A DNA stretch of 64,000 nt from the NCBI RefSeq assembly GCF_036173105.1, contig NZ_CP108053.1:930001-994000 (forward strand). The letters are read 5' to 3'. This DNA comes from Streptomyces sp. NBC_00287. GTDB taxonomy: Bacteria > Actinomycetota > Actinomycetes > Streptomycetales > Streptomycetaceae. This document shows, in pieces, positions 32,435 through 41,424 of the stretch. The notes beneath the pieces were generated by a model that saw only the letters and a list, made by a program, of their open reading frames with translations, had not been told where the DNA came from and did no database searches. The position numbers and the translations under genes are program-made. Every line of letters starts with the position of its first letter. The first letter of the stretch is position 1.

Positions 32435-33163
32435 ATGGCAGAGCTTGTCTACCGTCCCGTCGTCGGTCTCGCCCTCACTTTGTTCAAGGCGTGGGACCTG
32501 AAGATCGACTGCAAGGGATCGGAGAACATTCCGCGCTCGGGCGGTGCCGTGCTGGTGAGCAACCACATCAGCTACCTGGACTTCATTTTCGACGGCCTGG
32601 CGGCGCTCCCCCAGAAGCGCCTGGTGCGCTTCATGGCGAAGGAGTCCGTCTTCCGGCACAAGATCTCCGGTCCGCTGATGCGCGGGATGAAGCACATCCC
32701 GGTGGACCGCAAGCAGGGCGAGGCGGCCTACCAGCACGCGCTGGAGTCGCTGCGGTCCGGTGAGATCGTGGGCGTCTTCCCGGAGGCGACGATCTCCCAG
32801 TCGTTCACGCTGAAGAGCTTCAAGTCGGGTGCCGCCCGGCTCGCCCAGGAGGCCGGCGTCCCGCTGATCCCGATGGCGGTGTGGGGCACCCAGCGGCTGT
32901 GGACCAAGGGGCAGCCGCGCAACTTCAAGCGCAGCCACACCCCGATCACGATCCGGGTGGGCGAGGCCATCGAGGCATCCAAGGACAAGTACGCGGGCGC
33001 GATCACCCGCCAGGTGCGCGAGCGGGTCCAGGAGCTCCTGGAGGCCGCCCAGCGCGCCTACCCCGTACGCCCCAAGGACGCGAGCGACACCTGGTGGATG
33101 CCGGCGCACCTCGGGGGTACGGCGCCCACTCCGGAGCAGGTCCGCGAGGCCGACGCGCGTTAG
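32435..33163 (+). CDS. 1-acyl-sn-glycerol-3-phosphate acyltransferase (PlsC-like)
   Basis: A 242-residue acyltransferase. All PlsC blocks are visible: VLVSNHISYLDFIF (HX4D, about residues 44-57), RFMAKESVFRHK, MKHIPVDRKQGEAAY, VGVFPEATISQSFTLKSFKS (the EG(T) block as PEAT) and AQEAGVPLIPMAVWGTQRL. It transfers a fatty acyl group to lysophosphatidic acid or a similar acceptor at the inner membrane. Its stop overlaps the convergent B3/B4 gene by 4 bases. Confidence 0.9.
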   Translation: MAELVYRPVVGLALTLFKAWDLKIDCKGSENIPRSGGAVLVSNHISYLDFIFDGLAALPQKRLVRFMAKESVFRHKISGPLMRGMKHIPVDRKQGEAAYQHALESLRSGEIVGVFPEATISQSFTLKSFKSGAARLAQEAGVPLIPMAVWGTQRLWTKGQPRNFKRSHTPITIRVGEAIEASKDKYAGAITRQVRERVQELLEAAQRAYPVRPKDASDTWWMPAHLGGTAPTPEQVREADAR

Positions 33164-33852
33164 ACAGCCCCGCGCACCGCGATCCGCGCCCCCGGGCTGA
33201 ACTTCTCCAGCAGTTCGGCGAGTTCGGCGCCCGCCCGCTCGACGTCTGCGACCGGCATGGGCGCGAGGCTCTCCAGGAGGAAGACCGCCGAGACGCTCTC
33301 CTCGGTGAGCCGGGTGCGCGGTCCCTGGCGCCAGTTCCAGCGGCGGCAGGTCACACCCGCGTCGTCGCACCACACCACCTCGCCGGCGTCGGGGTGTTCG
33401 ACGGTCTCGGCGCCGTCGGCGACGGTCACGAAGGGCTCGTCGCCCGTGGCCCGGATCAGCCGCATACCGCCCTGGATGCGGTCGAGGTCCTCGCCGCCGA
33501 CAGGGATCAGATGCGCCACGCTGATCGCGTTGTAGAGGTCGACGAGCAGGTTGATCCGGGGCAGCCCGGCACCTGACAGAGCTCGCTTGGCCAGCGCCTC
33601 CGCCGAGTTGCGGGTGCGCGACGGCTTGGACCCGAAGGCCGTGTACGCCTCCCGCCAGGCCGCCATGTGCGGGTCCTCGTGCGGGGCACGGCCGTCCAGG
33701 CGCAGCGCGAGCCGGCGGGCCGCGTCGTCGAGGAGTTCGGAACTGCCGGTGGTGCTGGGCCCGTTGACGAGTCCGTGGGCCTCGACGGCGAGGTGCGTGA
33801 AGCCGGGCGCGAGGGCCCGCACCTCGTCGGACACGGTCAGCGTGAGGGTCAT
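33160..33852 (-). CDS. Standalone B3/B4 tRNA-binding/editing-domain protein
   Basis: A 230-residue protein from the ATG at 33852 (MTLTLTVSDEV). It consists of a single B3/B4 domain, the module that in phenylalanyl-tRNA synthetase beta removes mischarged tyrosine. Features seen are AWREAYTAFGSKPSRTRNSA (about 71-90), LPRINLLVDLYNAISVAHL (about 102-120) and GEVVWCDDAGVTCRRWNWRQ. It may edit mischarged tRNA or bind small amino-acid conjugates. It follows the transglutaminase-like gene by 13 bases. Confidence 0.82.
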   Translation of the reverse strand: MTLTLTVSDEVRALAPGFTHLAVEAHGLVNGPSTTGSSELLDDAARRLALRLDGRAPHEDPHMAAWREAYTAFGSKPSRTRNSAEALAKRALSGAGLPRINLLVDLYNAISVAHLIPVGGEDLDRIQGGMRLIRATGDEPFVTVADGAETVEHPDAGEVVWCDDAGVTCRRWNWRQGPRTRLTEESVSAVFLLESLAPMPVADVERAGAELAELLEKFSPGARIAVRGAV

Positions 33853-33865
33853 GGTCGGCCTTGCC

Positions 33866-34438
33866 TCAGAGTGCGGTCGGGAGCGTCTGCCACAGGTGCG
33901 GCCGGTCGGTCGCGCCCTGGAGGGCAGCGAGGACGGCCGGGTGTGGTTTAGCGTACAGGACCGGATAGTCCAACTCATTGGACTTGGGGTCGACCGGGAA
34001 GGCCAGCTGTTCACCGTCGAGGGAGAACTGCGCGTCCACGCCCGGCTTGTTCCCCCGGGGGTCCTGTCGGTGCCAGGCGCCGTTGAAGCGGACGGCCACC
34101 AGACCGTGCACCACATCGAACTTCTGGTAGCACAGCGCCGTCGGGATGTCCTCGGCCCTCAACAGGGCCGTCAGCGCATGGGACTTGGCGTAGCAGATGC
34201 CCGTGCCCTGCTCCAGCACGTCCGAGGCGCGCCAGGTGACGCGCAGGTCGCCGGAGTCCTGGGAGTGCGGGATGGTGTCGCGCACGAACTCGAACGCCAG
34301 CCGTGCATAGGCATACGAGTCCTCGGCCTGCGAGGCAAGCCGCGCGGCCCGCTGCCGGACCACCGGGTGATCGTGGTCGATGACCTCGTCAGCGGCCAAG
34401 TATGCGGAGAGGTCGGGGGTTTCCTGGATGAGCTCCAT
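33866..34438 (-). CDS. Transglutaminase-like domain protein
   Basis: A 190-residue protein. The ATG at 34438 (MELIQETPDL) is preferred over 34465. The papain-like triad is present: Cys in EQGTGICYAKSHALTALLRA (about residue 84), His in FDVVHGLVAVRF (about 112) and Asp in WHRQDPRGNK (about 127). Such proteins cleave or cross-link amide bonds, acting on peptides or proteins in the cytoplasm since no signal is present. Same strand as, and close to, the B3/B4 gene; 75 bases after the aldolase gene. Confidence 0.83.
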   Translation of the reverse strand: MELIQETPDLSAYLAADEVIDHDHPVVRQRAARLASQAEDSYAYARLAFEFVRDTIPHSQDSGDLRVTWRASDVLEQGTGICYAKSHALTALLRAEDIPTALCYQKFDVVHGLVAVRFNGAWHRQDPRGNKPGVDAQFSLDGEQLAFPVDPKSNELDYPVLYAKPHPAVLAALQGATDRPHLWQTLPTAL

Positions 34439-34513
34439 GGCGGCAGAGCATAGGAAAGCGATCACCCGAGAGTCAATTCTTTTTCGGGTGACCGCATACC
34501 TATGCAGAGCTGC

Positions 34514-35584
34514 CTAGCGCGCCATCTCCTCCTTGAGCGCCGCCACGAAGGCGTCCACGTCCTCCTCGGTGGTGTCGAAGGCGCACATCCAGCGCACGAC
34601 ACCGGCGGTCTCGTCCCAGAAGTAGAACCGGAACCGCTTCTGAAGACGCTCGCTGACGTCGTGCGGAAGCTTGGCGAACACGCCGTTGGCCTGCACCGGG
34701 TAGAGGATCTCGACGCCGTGCACCGCGCGGACGCCCTCGGCGAGCCGCTGTGCCATCTCGTTGGAGTGCCGGGCGTTGCGCAGCCACAGGTCCTTGGCCA
34801 GCAGCGCCTCCAACTGCACCGACACAAAGCGCATCTTGGAGGCGAGCTGCATGGACAGCTTGCGCAGATGCTTCATGTGGCTGACGGCGTCCTGGTTGAT
34901 CACCACGACCGCCTCGCCGAACAGGGCACCGTTCTTGGTGCCGCCCAGGGAGAGGATGTCGACGCCGACGGCGTTGGTGAAGGTCCGCATGGGGACGTTC
35001 AGCGAGGCCGCCGCGTTGGCTATCCGGGAGCCGTCGAGGTGCACCTTCATGCCGCGCGCGTGGGCGTGCTCGCAGATGGCGCGGATCTCGTCGGGCGTGT
35101 ACAGCGTGCCGAGCTCCGTGCTCTGGGTGATCGAGACGACCTGCGGCATCGCGCGGTGCTCGTCCTCCCAGCCCCAGGCCTGCCGGTCGATCAGCTCAGG
35201 GGTGAGCTTGCCGTCCGGCGTGGGCACGGTGAGCAGCTTCAAACCGCCCATGCGCTCGGGGGCGCCGCCCTCGTCGACGTTGATGTGCGCGCTCTCGGCG
35301 CAGATCACCGCGCCCCAGCGGTCGGTGACCGCCTGGAGCGCGACGACGTTGGCGCCGGTGCCGTTGAAGACCGGGAACGCCTCGGCCGTAGGACCGAAGT
35401 GGCTGCGGATGATCCCCTGGAGGTTCTCCGTGTACACGTCCTCGCCGTAGGCCACCTGGTGGCCGCCGTTGGCCACGGCCAGGGCGGCGAGCACCTCCGG
35501 GTGGGCGCCGGCGTAGTTGTCGCTGGCGAAACCCCTCAGCTCCGGGTCGTGGTGGCGACGCGCATCGGTCTTCGGGGGGTTCAC
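34514..35584 (-). CDS. Low-specificity L-threonine aldolase/beta-eliminating lyase
   Basis: A 356-residue PLP enzyme. The GTG at 35584 overlaps the SDR stop (GTGA), giving translational coupling; a GTG at 35602 is an alternative. Fold-type I marks: FASDNYAGAHPEVLAALA, VFNGTGANVVALQAV, the LDGSRIANAAAS strand, and the PLP Lys in LSLGGTKNGALFG (about residue 215). It cleaves threonine or related beta-hydroxy amino acids to glycine and an aldehyde. Confidence 0.88.
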   Translation of the reverse strand: MNPPKTDARRHHDPELRGFASDNYAGAHPEVLAALAVANGGHQVAYGEDVYTENLQGIIRSHFGPTAEAFPVFNGTGANVVALQAVTDRWGAVICAESAHINVDEGGAPERMGGLKLLTVPTPDGKLTPELIDRQAWGWEDEHRAMPQVVSITQSTELGTLYTPDEIRAICEHAHARGMKVHLDGSRIANAAASLNVPMRTFTNAVGVDILSLGGTKNGALFGEAVVVINQDAVSHMKHLRKLSMQLASKMRFVSVQLEALLAKDLWLRNARHSNEMAQRLAEGVRAVHGVEILYPVQANGVFAKLPHDVSERLQKRFRFYFWDETAGVVRWMCAFDTTEEDVDAFVAALKEEMAR

Positions 35585-36333
35585 GGCTTCTCGGTGAGCC
35601 ACAGACGCTGTCCGTTCACTTCCGCGGCGGGCTTGTCCCAGACGCCGGCGATGGCCTCGGCGAGGTCCGTGACGTCCGTGAAACCCGCGAACTTCGCGTT
35701 GGGCCGCTCGGCGCGCATCGCCTCGTGCACCAACGCCTTCACCACCAGGATGGCAGCAGCCGACGTCGGCCCCTGCTCACCCCCGGCCTTCTTGAAGTAG
35801 TCGGCCATGGCCAGCGTCCACGCCTCCGCGGCGGCCTTGCCCGCGGCGTACGCGGCGTTGCCCGCGGTCGGCCTGGTCGCGCCGGCCGCACTGATCAGGA
35901 CGTACCGGCCCCGGTCGCTGCGCTGGAGCGCCTCGTGGAAGGCGAGGGAGGTGTGCTGCACGGTGCGGATGAGCAGCAGCTCCAGGAAGTCCCAGTCGTC
36001 GAGGCTGGTCTTGGTGAAGGTCTCACTGCCGCGCCAGCCGCCGACGAGGTGGACCAGGCCGTCGACGCGGCCGAAGTCCTTCTCGATGCGGGTGGCCCAC
36101 TCGTTGGTGGACTTCAGGTCCAGCAGATCGACCGTGTCGCCGACGACAGTGGCGCCGCCGTGCGCATAGCTGGCCGCGTCCACGGCCGCCGCCAGCCGCT
36201 CCGGATCGTTGTCGGAGCCGACGACGGTCGCACCCGCCTCGGCCAGTCGCAGCAGCGCCGCCCGGCCTGCGGGTCCGCCCGCACCGGCCACCGCGATCAC
36301 CGCACCGCTGAGCGGCCCGTTCCCGTTCGCCAT
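35581..36333 (-). CDS. Short-chain dehydrogenase/reductase
   Basis: A 250-residue NAD(P)-dependent enzyme from the ATG at 36333, chosen for the strong AGGAGGGCAAG in front; a GTG at 36372 overlapping the preceding stop is possible. The cofactor motif is VAGAGGPAGRAALLRLAEAG, a somewhat altered TGXXXGXG, followed by DNDPERL. The catalytic Ser is in LISAAG and Tyr-Lys in YAAGKAAAE. Substrate unknown. It is sandwiched, with overlaps or short gaps, between DUF6421 and the aldolase-like gene. Confidence 0.87.
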   Translation of the reverse strand: MANGNGPLSGAVIAVAGAGGPAGRAALLRLAEAGATVVGSDNDPERLAAAVDAASYAHGGATVVGDTVDLLDLKSTNEWATRIEKDFGRVDGLVHLVGGWRGSETFTKTSLDDWDFLELLLIRTVQHTSLAFHEALQRSDRGRYVLISAAGATRPTAGNAAYAAGKAAAEAWTLAMADYFKKAGGEQGPTSAAAILVVKALVHEAMRAERPNAKFAGFTDVTDLAEAIAGVWDKPAAEVNGQRLWLTEKP

Positions 36334-36368
36334 CTTGCCCTCCTGAGCCAGGTCCTCGGTACGGTCGC

Positions 36369-37766
36369 TCACGCGGCGACCCGCTCGGCGCTGTCCGCCG
36401 TGATGCCCTTGGTGGAGGCGATCACGTTCTTGAGCTTCTTGGACAGGGCCTCATAGAACATGCTCAGCGGAAACTCGTCCGGAAGCACATCATCGACGAG
36501 CTTGCGCGGCGGCTGGGTCAGGTCCAGGGCGTCCGGACCCTTGGCCCACTTGGAGCCCGGGTGCGGGGCGAGGTAGGTGGAGACCAGCTCGTAGCCGGCG
36601 AACCAGTGGACGAGCTTGGGGCGGTCGATACCGTCGCGGTACAGCTGCTCGATGTCGGCGCACAGCTGGTTGGTGACCTGCGGGGCGCGCTGCCAGTCGA
36701 TGAACAGCTTGTTGTCGGTCCAGCGCACGACGTCGTGCTTGTGCAGGTAGGCGAAGAGCAGCTGGCCGCCGAGACCGTCGTAGTTGCGCACGCGCTCGCC
36801 GGTGACCGGGAAGCGGAACATCCGGTCGAAGAGCACCGCGAACTGCACGTCACGGGCTTGCGGGACGCCCTCGGCCTCCAGCTTCACGGCCTCCTTGAAG
36901 GCGGTGAGGTCGCAGCGCAACTCCTCCAGGCCGTACATCCAGAACGGCTGGCGCTGCTTGATCATGAAGGGGTCGAAGGGCAGGTCGCCGTGGCTGTGGG
37001 TGCGGTCGTGGACCATGTCCCACAGGACGAAGGCCTCCTCGCAGCGCTTCTGGTCGTGGACCATGGCGGCGATGTCCTCGGGCAGCTCAAGGCCCAGGAT
37101 GTCGACGGAGGCCTCGGTGACCCGGCGGAAGCGGGCGGCCTCGCGGTCGCAGAAGATGCCGCCCCAGGTGAAGCGCTCCGGCGCCTCGCGCACGGCGATG
37201 GTCTCCGGGAACAGCACGGCGGAGTTGGTGTCGTAACCGGCCGTGAAGTCCTCGAACTTGATGCCGCAGAACAGCGGGTTGTCGTAGCGGGTGCGCTCCA
37301 GTTCGGCCAGCCAGTCGGGCCAGACCATGCGCAGCACGACCGCTTCGAGGTTGCGGTCGGGGTTGCCGTTCTGCGTGTACATCGGGAAGACCACCAGGTG
37401 CTGGAGGCCGTCCGCGCGCTTCGCGGCGGGATGGAACGCCAGCAGCGAGTCCAGGAAGTCCGGCACCTCGAAGCCGCCCTCGGCCCACCGGCGCAGGTCC
37501 TTCACCAGGGCCGCGTGATAGGCGGCGTCGTGGGGCAGCAGCGGGGAGAGCTCCTCGACGGCCTCCACAACACGCCGTACGGCGGCCTCGGCGCCCGAGC
37601 GCTCGGGCGCGCCCTCAGCCGCGAAGTCGATCGACCCGTCCTTGGACTGCCATGGCCGGATCTGCTCCACCGCATCCTTGAGCACGGGCCATGCCGGGTG
37701 CTCCACCACCCTGGCCGCAGGAGGAACCTGCTCCCCCACACCCGACTGCACAAGAATTTCCGTCAT
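36369..37766 (-). CDS. DUF6421 family protein
   Basis: A 465-residue soluble protein of the actinobacterial DUF6421 family. It has no membrane helix and no signal. Conserved-looking blocks include HLVVFPMYTQNGNPDRNLEA, WPDWLAELERTRYDNPLFCG, a His/Asp-rich VLWDMVHDRTHSHGDLPFDP (possible metal site, about residues 255-275) and KLVHWFAGYELVSTYLAPHP. The MVHDRTHSHGD motif hints at metal-dependent chemistry. First gene of the minus-strand run; function unknown. Confidence 0.83.
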   Translation of the reverse strand: MTEILVQSGVGEQVPPAARVVEHPAWPVLKDAVEQIRPWQSKDGSIDFAAEGAPERSGAEAAVRRVVEAVEELSPLLPHDAAYHAALVKDLRRWAEGGFEVPDFLDSLLAFHPAAKRADGLQHLVVFPMYTQNGNPDRNLEAVVLRMVWPDWLAELERTRYDNPLFCGIKFEDFTAGYDTNSAVLFPETIAVREAPERFTWGGIFCDREAARFRRVTEASVDILGLELPEDIAAMVHDQKRCEEAFVLWDMVHDRTHSHGDLPFDPFMIKQRQPFWMYGLEELRCDLTAFKEAVKLEAEGVPQARDVQFAVLFDRMFRFPVTGERVRNYDGLGGQLLFAYLHKHDVVRWTDNKLFIDWQRAPQVTNQLCADIEQLYRDGIDRPKLVHWFAGYELVSTYLAPHPGSKWAKGPDALDLTQPPRKLVDDVLPDEFPLSMFYEALSKKLKNVIASTKGITADSAERVAA

Positions 37767-38159
37767 GTCCCATCCTCCACGGGAGAACCGCTCGTAAGGA
37801 CACCGTATGCGTGCGAGGTTCCTTCCAGCAAGAGGAGCCTCGGGAAATTATCCTGCGCGACCCCCATCGTCACCGAATTTTTTCCTGTCTGATCGAGTAG
37901 AGGCACTCGTGCGGGGTATGCACAATGATCCGGCCGGTCAATGTCCGCGAGACTCGCCCACGGCCGGGTGACCGACCGCCCGGGGCACACGCGAACGCCG
38001 ACCAGGTACTGGCCGGATCCTTACGTCCACCGGGCTGATCCCGGTTGTACGCACGGGTTTCATCCGGTCCCCCGGCGGTTAGGCTGCGGCCCTGCCGCGC
38101 GAACGTCTCGCTCCGGTCGCGCGCGTGCCGAGCCGCCGTCGACGGAAGCGAGTCGAACC
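37767..38159. other. Divergent intergenic region with promoters
   Basis: About 390 bases lie between the DUF6421 and phosphodiesterase genes. No convincing gene is seen. The first 150 bases are AT-richer (GAATTTTTTCCTGTCTGATC) and must hold the DUF6421 promoter. On the plus strand TAGGCT at 38080-38085 could be a -10 box for the phosphodiesterase gene. Confidence 0.5.
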
Positions 38160-38843
38160 TTGAACTTCCTTACCATCGGTCACCGCGGAGTGATGGGTGT
38201 CGAACCCGAGAACACCCTCCGTTCCTTCGTCGCCGCCCAGCAGGCCGGCCTCGACGTCATCGAACTCGATCTGCATCTGAGCAAGGACGGCCACCTCGTC
38301 GTGATGCACGACACCGACGTGGACCGTACGACCGACGGCAGCGGCCCGATCGCCGAGAAGACACTCGCGGAGCTGCGCGCCCTGGACGCGGGCAAGGGCG
38401 AGCGCGTGCCGGTCTTCGAGGAGGTCCTGGACGCCGTGGCGGCACCGCTGCAGGCCGAGATCAAGGACGTGGCCGCGGCACGGGCACTGGCCGAGGTGAT
38501 GGGGCGGCGGGATCTGGTCTCGCGCGTCGAGGTGTCCTCGTTCCACGACGAGGCGGTCGCCGAGATCGCCCGGCTGGTGCCGGGGGTACGCACCGCGCTG
38601 ATCGGCAGCCGCTACGGCACCGACATCGTGGAGCGGGCCGTCGAGGTGGGCGCAGGAACGGTCTGCCTGAACATCCGCCGCCTCACCCTGGAAGTCGTCG
38701 AGGCGGCCCGCGAGGCGAACCTGAAGATCATCGGCTGGGTGGTGAACACCCAGGACCATCTGCGTCTCGTGCGCGCCCTGGGCCTGGACGGCGCGACCAC
38801 CGACTACCCGGAGATCAAACGCACGGGACGCTTCACGGCCTGA
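38160..38843 (+). CDS. Glycerophosphodiester phosphodiesterase
   Basis: A 227-residue cytoplasmic GDPD from a TTG at 38160, chosen because the domain begins at once and no ATG/GTG lies close by. The catalytic set is visible: TIGHRGVMGVEPENTLRSF (HR and E-N), ELDLHLSKDGHLVVMHD (E-D and H), DRTTDGSG, LQAEIKDV and NTQDHLRLVRALGLDG. It hydrolyses glycerophosphodiesters to glycerol-3-phosphate and an alcohol. No signal peptide. Confidence 0.88.
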   Translation: MNFLTIGHRGVMGVEPENTLRSFVAAQQAGLDVIELDLHLSKDGHLVVMHDTDVDRTTDGSGPIAEKTLAELRALDAGKGERVPVFEEVLDAVAAPLQAEIKDVAAARALAEVMGRRDLVSRVEVSSFHDEAVAEIARLVPGVRTALIGSRYGTDIVERAVEVGAGTVCLNIRRLTLEVVEAAREANLKIIGWVVNTQDHLRLVRALGLDGATTDYPEIKRTGRFTA

Positions 38844-38846
38844 CGG

Positions 38847-39383
38847 TCAGCCGAGCTCCTTGGTCAGCAGCTCGAACTGGAGGTCCTCGCGCTGCGGGAT
38901 CCCGAAGCGCTCGTCGCCGTACGGGAAGGGGGTCATCTTTCCCGTACGGCGGTAGCCGCGGCGCTCGTACCAGGCGATGAGGTCGTCGCGTACGGAGATC
39001 ACGGTCATGTGCATCTCGGTGGCGCCCCAGCCCTCGCGGGCGGCCCGCTCGGCCTCCGCGATGACGACCTTGCCGAGGCCCGCGCCCTGGAGGACGGGGC
39101 TGACCGCGAACATCCCGAAGTAGGCGTGGGTGCCGCGGTGCTCGAGCTGGCAGCAGGCGACGACCCGGCCGTCCCGCTCGACCGTCAGCAGCCTGCTGTC
39201 GGGAGCCTTGATGACCTCCAGCACGCCCTGCGGGTCGGTGCGCTGTCCCTGCAGGATGTCCGCCTCGGTGGTCCAGCCCGCCTTGCTGGCCTCACCCCGG
39301 TAGGCCGACTCGATCAGCGCGACCAGCGCGTCGACATCGGCGTCGGTGGCGTCACGGAAGGTCAGTCCGGCGGCGGTCTCCAT
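38847..39383 (-). CDS. GNAT-family N-acetyltransferase
   Basis: A 178-residue protein starting at the ATG at 39383 (METAAGLTF). The acetyl-CoA site is YFGMFAVSPVLQGAGLGKVV (residues about 92-111; the Q-G-A-G-L-G pyrophosphate loop), followed by MHMTVISVRDDLIAWYERRG and YRRTGKM. It transfers an acetyl group to an amine; the substrate is not evident. Divergent from the VOC gene at 39457. Confidence 0.86.
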   Translation of the reverse strand: METAAGLTFRDATDADVDALVALIESAYRGEASKAGWTTEADILQGQRTDPQGVLEVIKAPDSRLLTVERDGRVVACCQLEHRGTHAYFGMFAVSPVLQGAGLGKVVIAEAERAAREGWGATEMHMTVISVRDDLIAWYERRGYRRTGKMTPFPYGDERFGIPQREDLQFELLTKELG

Positions 39384-39456
39384 GGGGCGCGTCTCCACTT
39401 CTCGGCACTGCGCGGGCAGGGACGAGAGTAACGCGCGGCCGCTACGCTCCGGGATC

Positions 39457-39849
39457 ATGGTGCATGTACTCAGCAGCAGAATCCTGCTCCACCCCGTCGA
39501 CCCCGACCGCTCGCGCGCCTTCTACGGCGATCAGCTGGGCCTCGCCATCCAGCGCGAGTTCGGTACGGGCCCGGAGCGCGGCACCGTCTACTTCCTCGGC
39601 GGCGGCTTCCTGGAGGTCTCGGGCCGCTCCGAGACCCCGCCCTCCCCCGCGCTCCAGCTCTGGCTCCAGGTCGAGGACGCGCAGGCGACGCACGAGGAAC
39701 TGCGCGCCAAGGGCGTCGAGATCGTACGGCCGCCGGTGCGGGAGCCGTGGGGGCTGATCGAGATGTGGATCACGGATCCGGACGGCACGCGGATCGCCCT
39801 GGTGGAGACTCCGAAGGACCATCCGCTGCGGTACCGGCCGGGGATCTAG
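39457..39849 (+). CDS. VOC (glyoxalase/dioxygenase fold) family protein
   Basis: A 130-residue single VOC domain. It shows ILLHPVDPDRSRAFYGDQLG, the beta-alpha-beta unit ending VYFLGGGFLEVSG, and the second half QLWLQVEDAQATHEELRAKG with MWITDPDGTRIALVE. The pattern HP...E..E could bind a metal. A glyoxalase, a dioxygenase or an antibiotic-binding role is possible. TACGCT 10 bases before the ATG suggests a nearly leaderless message. Confidence 0.83.
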   Translation: MVHVLSSRILLHPVDPDRSRAFYGDQLGLAIQREFGTGPERGTVYFLGGGFLEVSGRSETPPSPALQLWLQVEDAQATHEELRAKGVEIVRPPVREPWGLIEMWITDPDGTRIALVETPKDHPLRYRPGI

Positions 39850-39925
39850 CGCGGCTCTTCCGATGGCCCGGGTCCGGTGCGGGGCTTAGCGTGCTGGAGG
39901 GGGTCTGCCTCTTGGAAGGAACGCC

Positions 39926-40693
39926 ATGAAGCTCGACAGGCCGGTGACCGGCGGGCCCTGCTGGACCGAGCTCGGGACCAGTGATCTCGACGCCGCCAAA
40001 CGGTTCTACACCCGGCTCTTCGGCTGGCGCCCCGAGACGGACCCGCGCCAGGAGGCGGGCGGCTACACGATGGCCCACCTCGGCGACAAGGCGGTCGCCG
40101 CGCTCACCCCGCTGTACCAGGAGTCGCAGCCCGTCGCCTGGAACGTGTCCTTCCTGGCGGCCGACGTGGACGACACCGCGGCGCGGGCCGAGGCATCCGG
40201 TGCGACGGTGCTGGTCGGCCCGATGGACGTCTTCGACGTGGGCCGGTTCGCGGTGGTCCTCGATCCGACCGGGGCCGCCTTCCAGCTGTGGCAGGCCCGC
40301 AGCTTCCCGGGCGCGGGCCTGTTCAACGCGCCCGGATCCCTGGGCTGGGTGGAGCTCATGACCCGCGCCCCCGAACGGGCCGTGGCCTTCTACACCACCC
40401 TGTTCGGCTGGAGCGTCAACGCCTCCGAGCACTACACCCAATGGGGCATCGAGGGCGCCGACTTCGGCGGCATGGTGACGATGGACGACAAGTTCCCGCC
40501 CGAGGTGCCGGCGCACTGGCTGCCGTACTTCGCCGTGGCGGACGTCGACGACGCCGCGGCCACCGCGACCGAGGCGGACGGCACCCTCCTCATGGAGCCG
40601 ACCTCGGTGCCCGAAGGACCGCGGATCGCGGTGCTGCGGGATCCGCAGGGCGCGGTGTTCGGGGTGTATCGCGCCTCGGACTACGAGGACTGA
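39926..40693 (+). CDS. Two-domain VOC family protein
   Basis: A 255-residue protein with two VOC domains (about residues 1-122 and 128-255). Each has the FYTRLFGW/FYTTLFGW helix and a closing strand (VVLDPTGAAFQLWQA, VLRDPQGAVFGVYRA). Proteins of this layout are common in Streptomyces as putative hydroxylases or glyoxalase-like enzymes. GGAAGGAACGCC precedes the ATG. Function not known. Confidence 0.85.
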   Translation: MKLDRPVTGGPCWTELGTSDLDAAKRFYTRLFGWRPETDPRQEAGGYTMAHLGDKAVAALTPLYQESQPVAWNVSFLAADVDDTAARAEASGATVLVGPMDVFDVGRFAVVLDPTGAAFQLWQARSFPGAGLFNAPGSLGWVELMTRAPERAVAFYTTLFGWSVNASEHYTQWGIEGADFGGMVTMDDKFPPEVPAHWLPYFAVADVDDAAATATEADGTLLMEPTSVPEGPRIAVLRDPQGAVFGVYRASDYED

Positions 40694-40755
40694 GGCGCCT
40701 GAGCCGCCTTCCTACCGCCGCTGCACCCACAGCCGTACCGAGCGCACCCTGAGCC

Positions 40756-41274
40756 TCACACGCGCAGTGCCCCGAGCCGCCCCTCCAGCTCCATGAGCAA
40801 CTCGCCGAGCCGCGTGGCGAGTTCACCGCGTCCGTCGCGGTCGATGCCGGACAGTACGGCCGTCTCGTAGGCGAGTTGCTCGGGCAGGATGCCGTCGACG
40901 AGTTCGCGCCCCGCGTCGGTGAGGCGGACATGGGAGACGCGGCGGTCGCGGGCGTCGCCGCGGCGCTCCACCAGGCCGCGCTCGGTGAGCTGCTTGAGGC
41001 GCTTGGTGACGGCCGCGCCCGAGGAGAAGGTCTCGCGGGCCAGCTCGCCGGGGGTCAGTTCATGCCCGGTGCGGCGCAGCGCGCCGAGCAGGTCGAACTC
41101 GGGGCGACTGAGCCCGGCCCGGCGCAGCGGGGCGTCCTCGGCCTGCTGAAGGAGGGCGGCGCAGCGGTTGATACGGCCGATGATCTCCATGGGGCCGGGG
41201 TGGACGGACCGCCACTGCCGGACGACGGCGGCGACCGTGTCGTCCCGTGCGCTTCCCGCTTGGGGTGCCGTCAT
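40756..41274 (-). CDS. MarR-family transcriptional regulator
   Basis: A 172-residue regulator starting at the ATG at 41274 (MTAPQAG). The winged helix is LTPGELARETFSSGAAVTKR, LKQLTERGLVERRGDARDRR, then VSHVRLTDAGRELVD. It is divergent from the DUF5134 gene and might also serve the VOC genes; no obvious operator was seen in the short gap. Confidence 0.86.
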   Translation of the reverse strand: MTAPQAGSARDDTVAAVVRQWRSVHPGPMEIIGRINRCAALLQQAEDAPLRRAGLSRPEFDLLGALRRTGHELTPGELARETFSSGAAVTKRLKQLTERGLVERRGDARDRRVSHVRLTDAGRELVDGILPEQLAYETAVLSGIDRDGRGELATRLGELLMELEGRLGALRV

Positions 41275-41424
41275 GGTCGTACGCCCTCCGTAGTGCGGTG
41301 ACCTGCCGTGCTCCCATGAATGCTCCCCGTGTACACCCTTGCGCTCGCGTGCGCGCCGCATTGGCACGGGCATCCTCCGACCGACCGCGGGCGACTGCCC
41401 GGCACCGTCGAGCGGGGAGGACGC

